A stretch of DNA of 64,000 nt from Litsea cubeba (lineage: Eukaryota > Streptophyta > Magnoliopsida > Laurales > Lauraceae), in contig CM022949.1 of assembly GCA_012931725.1 (NCBI GenBank), positions 64,504,582 through 64,568,581 on the forward strand. The letters are read 5' to 3'. The position numbers and the translations under genes are program-made. Under the pieces are notes generated by a model. It saw only the letters and a list, made by a program, of their open reading frames with translations. It was not told the DNA's origin and searched no databases. Positions within the stretch are counted from its first letter, which is position 1. The number at the start of each line of letters is the position of its first letter. This document shows positions 47,781 to 58,418 of the stretch, piece after piece.

Positions 47781-48600
47781 TCAAGGGTAGTACCGCTTTA
47801 AGAACTTGCCATTGATGGGCAGCATACATCTGTCACCTTCCATGTTTAGGAGTGCGTATGCGCCGTTGGAGAAAACCTTGTCGATGATGTAGGGTCCCTC
47901 CCATTTTGGCTCAAATTTGCCTTTGGACTTGTGAGCGAAGACCATTGGTCTTTTTACCGTAAGAACCAAGTCACCCTTTTTGTAGGCGCGTTGCCTGACC
48001 TTTTTGTCGAAAGATCCTGCCATGCGTGCTTGGTAAAGTTCAATGCTTTGTTGAGCTTCGAGCCATCTCTCATCGAGATTGTCCAGCTCATAGAGTTGCA
48101 ATTTGACATTGCTTTCTTGAGTCATGTCATTTTGCAAGGATACCCTCAAGGAAGGAATTTGTACTTCCAAGGGCACGACAGCTTCCCATCCATAGACCAA
48201 GGAGAATGGTGTGCTATGGGTTGGTCCTTCAACGGTGGTTCGATAGGCCCACAAGGCTTCTGACATTTTGTCGCTCCAGTCTCTTTTGTGACTAGAGACC
48301 ATTTTTTTGAGGATTTTGCAGAGTGTCTTGTTGAAAGCTTCTGCTAATCCGTTTGCTGCCGGATTGTATGGAGTCGAAGGACAGCTTTGGATTTTGTATT
48401 TGTCGCAGAACCTATAGAATCGATGATCCCGGAATTGTGGTCCATTATCATGGACGAATCTTTTGGGTATGCCAAAACGACAAATGATATTGGTGCGTAG
48501 GAACTGAAGGACTGATGAGGTCTTCATTTCGTTGAACGCAAATGCTTCTGACCACTTGGAGAAATAATTCGTAGCGGCGAAGATGAAGCGATGACCTTTG
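47781..48600 (-). pseudogene. pol: Integrase core and C-terminus of E4
   Basis: Catalytic core and C-terminal domain of the Ty3/gypsy integrase. Visible motifs are the second acidic residue in HDNGPQF, the glutamate in NGLAEAFNK, the LWAYRT motif, and the C-terminal GPY/F-type KWEGPYIIDKVF. The domain ends at the TGA at 47781-47783. The first catalytic Asp appears as Asn (codon AAT at 48567-48569, context FAATNYFSKW where FxATDYFxKW is expected). The core is split from its zinc-binding half by the solo LTR at 48601-50266. Enzymatic activity is therefore not expected. Confidence 0.85.
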
Positions 48601-50266
48601 TGTTAGTTTTATGGTCTCAATGCCAGCATATGATGTAATAAATTGATTCATTTCTTTATTAATCAATATATTCATGCTTTCCATTTCATGAGATGAATGG
48701 TGTTTAATTATATACTTGCACATAACCAATACGAATGACATAATGGTTCATGAGATGAACCGGAGTCCATAAGTATACTAGATATAATACATGTGTATGG
48801 ATGAGATCCACATACGGGAGACATGTATAATAAATCTTATACTTGAATATCTTCACAACCAGTGATGAGACTGGACATCTCATACTGACAAGGTTGCAGC
48901 ATTTTGATCACTATGCGATAGTGTGATTTGTCTCGATCATCAGAATGAAAGATTCTGGATCATAGTGCTGGTACATTGGATGTATTGAAGGACCATGAGA
49001 AGCACCTTATAAACACTGTCTTTATATTAAGGTCTGCTCTCATAATTCCCTATCAGTAAGCTCTCAATCCTGAGACATTAATGGACTCAAGTTTCTATCT
49101 ATTCATTTGCTTTGAGTCACCAATGAGTGAGGCCAACTATAGGTCAACACCTCAGTGATTTGGGTATATGGTAGTAGATCTGTGGGAACATTTAATGGTC
49201 AAGATGGAATCTATCTCTAATGTCCCCTCGTGCCAATTAATGGATTTATCATTGGTAAGTGTACACCCATTCCGATTAAGAGTTAATTGGAAAGGTACCA
49301 TTGATCATTATAATTAATTGGGACTCAAGGATAATAAGATATGGATCTAGTTTGGAAGACAGGTCCAATTGATCCATGGATATTGATGGAGGGGCCTACT
49401 TGTGGTAATAGGGAAGTTTAGGGTCTTCTATGTAATTTATTCCTAAGACTGGAGTGCAATTGCATTTATATAGTGGAGTTATTTGCAATTAACTGTGGGC
49501 CCGGATTGCACATGAGATGTGGGGTCACGTATCCCAGTTGGAGCCAGCTTTCTAAGGAATCCCTAGTGGTCCCCACGCTAGCCCAAGTTACTAATTCTAC
49601 TTAAACTCTAAAAGGAAGGAATTAGAAAGATACTATTTCTATTTGAAGTGAGACTTCTAATAGTGGTAATAGTAAAAGAAGATAGTTACTAATTATAATG
49701 GAAGTATAACTTCTAATTAATAATTAGTAGGAGAGGGTGTTATGGGTTATAAAAGGGAAGGCTTATGGGCTGGACGTCCATACTCATCTTCCTCATTGGA
49801 ATTCACGCCCATCTCTCCTTGTGCAAGTGTTGCACAACAACCTCTTCTAGTTCTAGTTCTCCTTCTAGTTGCTTAGAGTTTTCTAGTAGTTTTCTTTAGG
49901 AGATCCCACCCATCTCCTTGAGAAGAGAATTTGATAACGGGATATAGCGTGGAAGATCACAAGGTGTTGGAGATCTTACTTTGATTAAGTGAAAGCGTTT
50001 CATCTTCAAAGAAAGTAGCAACTTCTCCATTAGAGCCCAACCGAGCTCCAAAGGTACAATATACTTCCTTGTATGTTATAGATTTATTTGTTGCATGTGT
50101 GTTACTGATTTTCTATCTCCTAGATCGATTGAATTACTGATCATGATAGATGAGATAGAGGGTTTGCATCTTGGACACATTGGTAGCCTTCTGGATAGTT
50201 GATCTCAGTATCAAGTGGATCAAAAGTTTTTGAAACCTATCCTAGAGGCCCACCCTATTTCCAACA
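48601..50266 (+). mobile_element. Solo LTR inserted in E4 integrase
   Basis: 1666 bp, with TGTT...AACA termini (TGTTAGTTTTATGG to TATTTCCAACA) and no coding DNA inside. A TATA box TATAAAAG is at 49748-49755 on the plus strand. Flanks are CTTTG (48596-48600) and CTTTA (50267-50271), an imperfect 5-bp duplication with one mismatch. Removing the insert joins the integrase reading frame (RHRFIFAATNYF). It differs from the C1 LTR; the family is probably copia-like but not identified. Confidence 0.8.
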
Positions 50267-50852
50267 CTTTACTCGAAGGGGGAGAAATAGGACCTATGAT
50301 GTCCATACCCTAGGCTTCGAAAGGCCATGAAATCGCTATAGGATGCAGCCATTATGGAGGCATGTGAATGTAATCTCCATGAATTTGGCATTGTTGGCAG
50401 TGCGTAGCAAATTGCATTGCGTCAGCTACCATGGTAGGCCAGTAATATCCCAACCTTTTTAACTGATCATAAAGCTTGGGACCAGCCTGATGAGCTCTGC
50501 AAAGACTAGCATGAACTTCTTTGAGTGTTTCTTCAGCCTCTTGTTGTGACAAGCAGCGTAGAAGTACTCCGTTGAAGGATTTCCTGTAAAGGAATTTTGA
50601 AGGAATATCCAAATGAAAGCTTGGGGTTCGCCTTTGGATGCTTACCCGTTCTTTTGGATCTTCAGGTAGGATTCCGAACATAATGTAATCAATGAACGGA
50701 TCCCTCCAGTCGCCGATTGAAGTTTGAAGGATTGAAATCCGACTTCTAATCACTTGGTGGCATTCAGCAACAGCTTGTTGTGTGTTAAGAGGAGGAAGGA
50801 TTCTTCTTTCGCACACTGTGATTTGCATGTTTTCCCCTTCCTGGATTGCCAT
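50267..50852 (-). pseudogene. pol: Integrase N-terminal zinc-binding domain of E4
   Basis: Carries the HHCC zinc-binding module: H114 and H121 of the frame beginning at 50852 (HASLCRAHQAGPKLYDQL), then C152 and C155 (HCQQCQIHG). A connecting region upstream (FLYRKSFNGVLLRC) fits the linker after the second RNase H. The frame reads on to a stop just past 50352 and then meets the solo LTR at 50266. In the functional order it follows the second RNase H and precedes the core at 47781-48600. Confidence 0.82.
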
Positions 50853-50869
50853 GGATGCGGCAAGTCCAG

Positions 50870-51500
50870 CTAGGGCATCTGCACGTATGTTTTCACCTCT
50901 ACGAATGTGGGTGATGTGACAGATGTCAAACTTTTGCAGAAGTGATTGTGCCTTGTTGTAGTAAGGCAGCAGATCTGGCTTCCTGACTTCAAATTTCGAT
51001 TCATCTGGTTGACGATCAGTTGGGAGTCTCCAAAGACTTCCAGCATGGTGATACCGGATTCGATGGCGAGTTCCAATCCTAGGATCAGAGCTTGATATTC
51101 AGCTGCATTGTTTGTGCATGGTTCAAGTAGCGAGAAAGCATGTGGAATCATGTATTTGTCGGGGCTAACAAAGAGGATGCCAACTCCCGAGATCAGCTGT
51201 CTTTTTTCATTTGTCCAGGTTGCACCGTCAAAGTACATGTCCCAGGAGGCACTTTGTGAGAAAGTCTCCACATTGTAGACTGGTTCGTCAGGGAGATCAT
51301 CTCTGAGCGGAGTGTCTTTGGGCAATGGATGTTCTGCGAGGAAGTCCGCTAGAGCTTGCCCTTTGATTGCCTTTCGTGGTACATACCTAATATCAAATTG
51401 TGACAGAAGGATGGACCATTTTGCCAGTCGAGCATTGAGAGAACCTGCCTTTGTGACGAAGACCTTCAAGTGGTTGACCCTCGAGACCAGGTATACTGTG
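50870..51500 (-). pseudogene. pol: Second (archaeal-type) RNase H domain of E4
   Basis: A second RNase H-like domain, a hallmark of the Tat group. In the frame beginning at 51553, the catalytic set is D109 (MYFDGA), E152 (NNAAEYQA) and D176 (VFGDSQLI). It follows the RNase H linker YVPRKAIKGQALADFLAEHP. The frame is shifted near 50975: the last 35 or so residues are out of frame and the proper continuation (RADALAGLAAS) is in the integrase frame. The domain is complete to the third acidic residue, but a broken polyprotein leaves it non-functional. Confidence 0.82.
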
Positions 51501-51726
51501 TTGGAAGCAAGTAGCGACGTAGCTTTTGTATGGCAAACATCACTGCAAGACATTCTTTTTCGACTGGAGAGTAGCGATGCTCTGCACCAACTAGCATGCG
51601 GCTGAGGTAGTATAGAGCAGCTTCTTTTCTTTCATCATTTTCTTGTGCAAGTAGAGCACACAGAGAGTGATCGAGGGCTCTTATGTACAAGATGAATGGT
51701 TTTCCAGTGGTAGGAGCAGCTAACAC
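51466..51726 (-). pseudogene. pol: RNase H (first) domain of E4
   Basis: Matches the RNase H region following gypsy RT: KPFILYIRALDHSLCALLAQ, then EAALYYLSRMLVGAEHRYSPVEKECLAVMFAIQKLRRYLLP (seen in separate pieces). The Asp expected at the first catalytic position (usually YLA/D) is not evident. A frameshift near 51510 moves the continuation (HTVYLVSRVNHLKVF) into the frame of the second RNase H. Between this and the RT, 51730-52156 also shows frameshifts. Confidence 0.75.
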
Positions 51727-52156
51727 TGGAGGTTTGGTCAGGTATGACTTGATATCTTGGTATGCAGCTTCACAGTCAGCATCCCAGACAAAGTTTACAC
51801 CTTTTTTTCATTAATCGGGAGAATGGACGGCATTTCCCTGAAAGATTGGAGATGAATCATCTGATGTAGGCCGATCTCCCTTGAAGCCCTTTGAGTTCTC
51901 TCAAGGTTCTTGGAGAGGGCATTTCTAGAATGGCTTTGACTTTTATGGGGTCAAGCTCTATTCCAGCTTTCCGAACTAAGAATCCAAGGAACTTACCCGA
52001 CGAGACGCCGAAGAAGCATTTCAAAGGATTCATTCGCAGTTTATGTTTGCGAAGCCGGAGGAAGACTTCTCATAGGTTTTCGAGATGATCTTCTTTTCTT
52101 TTGCTTTTGACGGCGAGGTCATCAACGTAACATTCAACCGTCTTGTGCTGCAGATC
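51727..52156 (-). pseudogene. pol: RT palm/thumb remainder of E4 with YVDD motif
   Basis: Downstream half of reverse transcriptase after an in-frame stop. It contains the catalytic VECYVDDLAVKS at about 52104-52140 and the LKCFFGVSSGKFLGFLV motif, then KVKAILEMPSPRTLREL. A TGA near 52074 and frameshifts near 51800 break it. The stop at 52157-52159 arises inside a 21-bp tandem duplication. Confidence 0.78.
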
Positions 52157-55100
52157 TTAGAATATTTTCTGCAGATCTTGGAATATTTTCATCATAGCCC
52201 TCTGATATGTGGCACCAGTATTTTTCAGACCAAATGGCATGACAGTGTAGCAATACACGCCAAATGGGGTCCGAAAAGTTGTATGTTTTTTATCTTCAGG
52301 ATGCATCTTTATCTGATTGTAGCCAGAGAAACCATCCATGAATGTCATTCGCTCGAATTCACAGGTATTATCAATCATTACCTCTGGTATGGGGAGCGGA
52401 AATTTATCTTTTGGGCATGCGCCATTCAGGTCTCTATAGTCAATACAGACCCTGATTAGCCCGTTTTTCTTTGTCACGGGGAAAATGTTGGCCAACCATT
52501 CAGGATGTTGTTCCTCACGGATGAAGCCGACGCTTTTGAGTTTTTGAACTTCTTGTTCAATTTTATCCATCACATCTGGACGGAATCTTCTTTGGCCTTG
52601 CTTGATAGGCTTGATGTCTTCTTGAAGATTGAGTTTGTGAACTGCTATTTTGGGGTCTAAGCCAGGCATTTCAGCGTAAGACCATGCAAAGCAATCAACG
52701 AACTCACGAAGAAAGGCGATATACTCGGGTAACTCATCATCCATTATATTCTTGCTTATGAATACAGGACGTGGGTTATCTGGTGTTCCCAAGTCTATCT
52801 TTTGAACAGGATCTTCTGTTGGAAGGTTCGAAGCTGGTTCCTCCACAATATTTTCGGAGGCTTCCAGCTCAACGAAACCTTCTGGGGTTTCAAGGGCATT
52901 TCCAGACCAAGGCTTTGTTCCTTTCCATGGGTCTTCTTGATCACCAATTTTCCCAAGGCTTGCTATGAGATGATCCCAATCGCCTGTTGAAACCAGGTCG
53001 AAGTAGGTTACTTCTTTTGGAGATGAGGGTTCTTCTGGGTCAGAAGACCACACGTCTGTGCCATCGGACAACTCCTTTTCATTTTCGGAGAAATCGTGCC
53101 AATTGGATGAGCTTCCTGGATCTTTGTCAAGTGACTCATCGAAGAGATATCCAGGGAGATCGATGTCTCCATGGACTTGAGATGTTGAGGCTTGGTCAGT
53201 ATATTGACTTTTAAGCCTTTGTGTCAACTGTCTCAGGGGAGTGTCGGGATCATACCCTAAACCGTGTGAAGAATTTTCTACATAGCCGTAGAGTCTGCAA
53301 TCTTCCAGCTGGCTTTTGGTCAAGACGGGCCCCAATGGCGTGAGAATACCGCGTCCTTCTCCCAAACCGACTGGGTTTTGAGCGTCATAGCCCATTTTCT
53401 TCATAATAGCTTGTGCCACAGAACTATATAAGGATAGTTTAGGCATATCTTCATTTTGGAAAGGTTCAAACATGGATTTTGATGAAGAAGCATCCGATCT
53501 ATGGAAGAGGATCGGCTTTTCCTTTGCTGAAGTTGCTGGAACAACGAAGAAAGCTGATGTAGGATCTTCTATGTCAGAAGTTGTCTCCATTGGAGTAAGA
53601 GCAGGCTGAACTTGCTGAGTGTCAGCTTGGCTTGACGATGTGTTGTCTTCTGGCTCTGAATTCGAGTCCGTGTCTTGCATGATAGACACGAAAGAGACAA
53701 CAAATTTGCCCCCAGGCCTTTGCTTTGCCTTCTTCACTTTAGTTGTGATGACCAAAGGCTTTAAAGGTTTGAGGGAGATGATGAAGGGAGTTTGAATGCT
53801 CTCTTCGGATTTACCGGATGGGTTGTTTTCTTCCGGTGATTGTTGAGGAGCTTTGCCTTTATCTTTCTGGAGACTTTCGGCAAAGGATGCTGTGTGCTTC
53901 TCCTCTTCTTCTTTTTCACCTTCATACATTTGTGAGTCTGCAAAGTGGACTTCTTTACCTTTGAAGGGTTTTCTATCCGCAAAGACTCTATGTATCATGC
54001 CGTCGTCGCCAACAAACTTGATGCATTGATGTAGAGCTGAAGGGACAACACCATTCTCGTGGATCCAAGGGCGTCCGAGAAGTATGTTGTAGCATGAAGG
54101 GGTTTTTATTGCATACACAGTGACCTCGGAAATAAGATCACCGATATGCAACTTGAACATGATTTTGCCGATAGGCCTTTGAGTACTCCCATCGTATCCA
54201 AAGATAGATACAGATGTGTGGCTCAGTTTGCTGGGTGGGATGCCCAACTCTTGGAGAGCTGATGTGGAGATGAGGTTGATTGCAGAACCTGGGTTGATCT
54301 GAACTCTGTGCATAGGCATTTCCTTGATGTACGCTGTGAAGTACAGGGGTCGGTTATGCCTGGTTTCGCCAAGTAGGAGGTCGTCCTTTGTGAAGGCAAT
54401 GGTTGCATTGGCTGCTTTTTTAACCGAGAGGCATTTAATGCATGATCCCTCAGTTTTTTTCTTTTCTCCCTTTGAGGAGACTTCTGAGTTTTTGACCCGG
54501 TAATCCATTTCAATTTGGAGGACTTGCGGGGCATGTTTGTCGACATCCTCATTCAGCTTTTGTAATTCTGAAATGAGATTATCACGAGTGTGCGGAGACA
54601 TTCGCAATAAATCCAGGATGTGCAGACGTGCAGGTATGTGCTTGAAGTGTTCAATCAATTCATACTTGAAAGCCTCCTTAGGGCCTGCATGTTCATCATT
54701 GTTGCCACTAGGGGCGCTTACAACATCTTTTCCCAAAGGATTTACATATGTAAAGGAAGATTGGTTATGATTTTTATGGTAGTCCCGGCCAGACTGGGTG
54801 CCTCTACCAATTTCGAGAGCTTCTTGAGAAGGGTCTTCGTTTGGAAGATTGTCTTCAGGATCAAGAGGCTGTCGTTTTTCATTTGTTGAGGATGTATCGG
54901 CAGCAGAGTTGCTATCCTCAGTGATTGTGTTGCACGGAGCATTTTCCGGGAACAAGTCCTGAACAGCATCCAGCAACCTTTCTTCTTCGTTGACCAATTC
55001 ATCGTCCCAAGCATTAATAGCCGGGAATTCTTCAGTCAGGAAGGGTGTGAACTTTGAAGTCACAGTCTCAGGAGAAGAAACCTGAGAGGGTGTCATCTCA

Positions 55101-55213
55101 GTGAAAGTCACGTGAGATGAGGTGGCTCCAGAGGATGCATTGCTAGGCATCGCCGGAGTGTAAGTGCTCTCATCAGATGATGCTTCGGAAGAGCTATAAT
55201 CCCGAATTATCAC
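52157..55213 (-). pseudogene. pol: E4 pol: protease, G-patch and RT N-terminal half
   Basis: An open stretch of 1018 residues. Residues 1-290 are acidic/Ser-rich linker. The aspartic protease follows, with QINPGSAINLI at 305-315 and the flap-distal ILLGRPW at 377-383; the catalytic Asp is Asn307. A G-patch-like motif lies at about 599-625 (AIMKKMGYDAQNPVGLGEGRG). RT starts near 855 and includes WLANIFPVTKKNG, IDYRDLNGACPKD, the first catalytic Asp in FMDGFSGYNQI (D960) and PFGLKNTGATYQR. The frame ends at a TAA created in a 21-bp tandem duplication (52157-52159), just before the YVDD block. The first Met is not a real start: gag should read into this region, but frameshifts near 55400-55890 separate them. 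Confidence 0.88.
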
Positions 55214-55871
55214 ATTACAGGAAGCTTTAATGGGAGACGTTGCCTGATCGGAGTCAGACTCATCCTCGGATGTAAGAGGATCGTCTATCCAGCGGTTTTC
55301 TCCATTTTTAGGAGTTAAGGGAGGATGTACCTGATGGTCTTCATGGACTTTAGGCTCTGGATTGCGAAGAGGCTTGTTGACGCGGTCTTGCTCATGTTCT
55401 AGAGCGAGACGCTACAAGATCCTTGCATATTCTTCAAGATCAGGCATGGGAGCCAAATCTTCTTCTTCATCATCTCTTTGTGGCTCAACATTGTTGATTT
55501 CCACTGGAACGATGAGGGGCGCTGGTTCAACAACATTTTCTTGTACAGCCTCTTGTTCTTCTTCATCATCAGACCAGGATCCTTGTGGCTGTAGGGGTTA
55601 TACCAGATTACTGGCATAAGATGATTCTCAGGAACCCATTCTTCATCGGAGAGATATTCTCCTGTTTCAAGGGACTCCTCCCACTCGTCTGTGTAGTTGG
55701 ATTCGAATCCATCATCGGTGTCGCTGGACTCGTATCCATCAATGGAGAATCCAACTACCGAATTGCAAGAGTATGATACCACCTGTGTCGCTTCTTTGAA
55801 TTGAGGTGGCATGAAATCACTAAGAGTGAATTTTCTTTCCCCCTTTGAAGTCTCTGGAAGGGATGTTTTTG
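55214..55871 (-). pseudogene. Gag-pol linker region of E4
   Basis: Acidic linker coding DNA between gag and protease (VGFSIDGYESSDTDDGFE, LSDEEWVPENHLMP). It is readable only with frameshifts near 55890 and 55595; part of the open frame at 55399-55812 is out of the proper frame after NPYS. It is probably unstructured. A polyprotein-internal role is inferred from position. Confidence 0.6.
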
Positions 55872-57308
55872 TTACCTCCAGTGAAGCGGTAGAGGAAACC
55901 TCTGCCTTTCTTTGACTTGTTGTTTTAGCTGGGTCTTCTCTTGCCGTTTGAGCTTAAGGAGATATTTCCTAGCCTGCCTTCGCTGTTGAGCTGTAGGCTT
56001 TGTTTTCACGACCTCCCAATTTTCATCTTCTAGGAGATCGGGATGTACCCATATGGGTTGTCCATGTGGTGTCGGGTCAGGAACCAATTCCTCAGATGCT
56101 TGGATTGAGTTTATCACCTTGAAGGAAGTAGTGATCTTCTTCTTCAGTGATTTTGATGTTTGTCCACATGTCACCATGTTGACGGAGGCAGACCCATAGT
56201 TTTTGTCAAAGGTGATGACTCCGTTTTTCCACATCTCGTTTATTTTCTCCCTCACAACGAAGCATTGATTGAGAGGATGCGAGATCATCTAATGGTATGG
56301 ACAGTACCGAGGATCATTGGTTTTGCCAACATCACTCGGTCTTTTTGGTTCAGGCAAGGTGAGCTTGCCGTTTGCCACAAGAGCCCCGAAGATTTCATCA
56401 ACATCTTCATCAAACGGGTATTTCTTCTCTACTCATTCTTTGAAGGCATCTGAGAGTTCAGGTCTCTTACCAGTAGCTTTGTTTTCAACTTTCTTTGATG
56501 GCTGAGGAGCTGACTTGGTCTGCACATTGAGGAACTCTTTCTTCTTTGGTTTAGAGGTTGCAATGGCGGTTGGCTCTTTTCTTGATGATTTCTGACTGTT
56601 GAGGTCTTTAATCACCGTTTCAGCTTCCATGGAAGCTTCTAGGAGTTCTCCCAGGTTTTTTGATTTGTTGCCAATGATCATGGAGCGGATTCTGGCTCTC
56701 ATGTTGTTTCGGCAGATGTTGACTAGCGACGCTTGTGGCAGTACATTAGAGCATTTGTACGCCATTGCTTTCCACTTGTGAATGAAGTCATATGTTGACT
56801 CATTCTCCCCCTGTTTTAGGCTACACAGCTGAGCCATAGTAGTGGGATGATCCTCACCTTTGAAGTAAGTCAGGAAGCGTGTCTCTAGCATGGCCCAGTT
56901 TTGGATGGAGAAGTGGATGACGTGCTGTCTGGCTAATCCTTTCCCCGTATATGTTTGGAGAGTAGGATGCTTGAATTTTGTGGGGAACGGGACCGAGTCC
57001 ATTCATAAGGGATATGGTGGCTTGATCCCATGCTCCTTGAGTATATCCTCTTCTTTTGCTTTGGCGAGGATACTGTCTACGTCCTTTTTGGTAAGGGCGC
57101 GTGACTCATTTTCTTCTCCATTTACCTCATCGTCTTGATGATTTGGAGGAGGTTCATTGTTCGCCTGATTTTGGAAGGCGAGGAGAAGGTTTTCCATCAG
57201 AGTTTCAATCCTCTGCTGGCCTTGTTCCAACTGCTGGATGCGGGTGATCGCATCATCTTGAGGTGGATTGCGGGGTGGTGGCTCAGAATTTGTAGCCAAG
57301 ACGTTCAT
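55872..57308 (-). pseudogene. gag: Gag of Tat-like element E4
   Basis: Starts at the ATG at 57306-57308. The retrotransposon gag capsid region is clear: WAMLETRFLTYFKGEDHP, QLCSLKQGENESTYDFIHKW and EASMEAETVIKDLN. A zinc-finger-like CPYH-x-MISHPLNQC pattern is near 56290. All parts are in one frame, broken by three in-frame stops at 57003-57005 (TGA), 56433-56435 (TGA) and 56289-56291 (TAG), before a terminal TAA at 55872-55874. Gag would form the particle around the element's RNA; this copy cannot. Confidence 0.85.
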
Positions 57309-57563
57309 CCTTCATGATTCGAACGAAGAAACTGTCCTGGTGACTGAGCTGGGGCTCATTCTTTTTGATGAAGAGCTTGAGGAAGGATCACTATGCCGTC
57401 CTTTGCTTGAAGGCGCAGGGGATTCTTCTGAATGTCTTCTTGTCCTGGAGACGCTGCGGGTCATCAGACGTCGGGCATGGATTTTGGATGCTGACTTTTG
57501 GCGTCTTCTGGTTTTTCCGACCAGATGGACGGCAGCAACTTGGTTGGGTCTTTCTTTTTCGAC

Positions 57564-58418
57564 CTATTTGGGACAGACTTGAAGTGTAGGAGGCTGGGTC
57601 CTTTGCTTCTCTAGTCTCTTTTGCCGATACGACGCGCGGCGGCGTATACGACAAGCAACTTGAGCTTCGGTCAGCTCTGGCTGGGCTTTGACGATGAAGG
57701 ATGTGCTCCCTCGGGCGCAGCAGTCGAGCTTGTCTTCTTTGTAGCTGGGCGCGGACAGGATGTGAACCCTGTCCTTCACCTGTTGCAGCGAAGCTTTGAA
57801 TTTTTGGAGTTCGGCCCCTATAGAGATGAAGGGCCGAATTGCAAGTTTGTAGGCCTTAGCAGGTGCTTGTAGAGGCCTTGTGATGTATGACTTGATTTTG
57901 GGCTTGTAGGAACAAGCCGGCTCATGCTGGGTTGACTTAGGAGTCAGGTTGGAGATGGGTCTCTCCTCTTTCATGTAAGCAAGAGGGTAGAACTGGTTCT
58001 CCTTGAGTGGGGCCAGGAATGCTGGCTTGGTAGATGTTTGGGACCTTCTCTGTTTTGGTGAAGGTCTTGGGGACCAAGTCTTGGGATAGACCTGGTCGTT
58101 TGCTGGTCGAGGCTTCGTGGGGCTGCCACGGGCTTCGGGCCTTCTGGTGCTCGCCTTTGGTGTCACGGTAGTGACACGTTGAGAGGCGAGTTTCTGCTTC
58201 TTGGAAGGAGCAGTTTGTTCCTCAGGAAGTGGGAATGGTCCCAGCGTCCCAAAGAAAATAGTCCGGGGAGTCTTGGTCGACCCGAAGCTTAGAGAGTTGC
58301 CGAGGGAGTTGACGCTTCGGCAGCTGATGGGGCGCTTGTAGGTGCGCGTAGTTTGCTTTTGTTGAAGCATGAGTTGGTGCTTGCTTTCATCGAAAGTAAT
58401 GGTAAGCAATGCTTCCAT
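57564..58418 (-). CDS. Pre-gag ORF of E4, unknown function
   Basis: 284 residues, open, upstream of gag. Composition is basic and rich in Lys, Arg, Pro, Ser and Thr (for example KPRPANDQVYPKTWSPRPSP), with a basic C-terminus (RIRRRASYRQKRLEKQRTQ). No known domain is recognised. The start at 58416-58418 is chosen by comparison with E1 (111-113); an upstream ATG in frame here is not conserved. The stop is at 57564, 255 bases before the gag ATG. A further open frame at 57391-57654 overlaps its end in another frame, so the C-terminus may be shifted. Ogre/Tat elements commonly have an ORF here, but its role is not established. Confidence 0.6.
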   Translation of the reverse strand: MEALLTITFDESKHQLMLQQKQTTRTYKRPISCRSVNSLGNSLSFGSTKTPRTIFFGTLGPFPLPEEQTAPSKKQKLASQRVTTVTPKASTRRPEARGSPTKPRPANDQVYPKTWSPRPSPKQRRSQTSTKPAFLAPLKENQFYPLAYMKEERPISNLTPKSTQHEPACSYKPKIKSYITRPLQAPAKAYKLAIRPFISIGAELQKFKASLQQVKDRVHILSAPSYKEDKLDCCARGSTSFIVKAQPELTEAQVACRIRRRASYRQKRLEKQRTQPPTLQVCPK

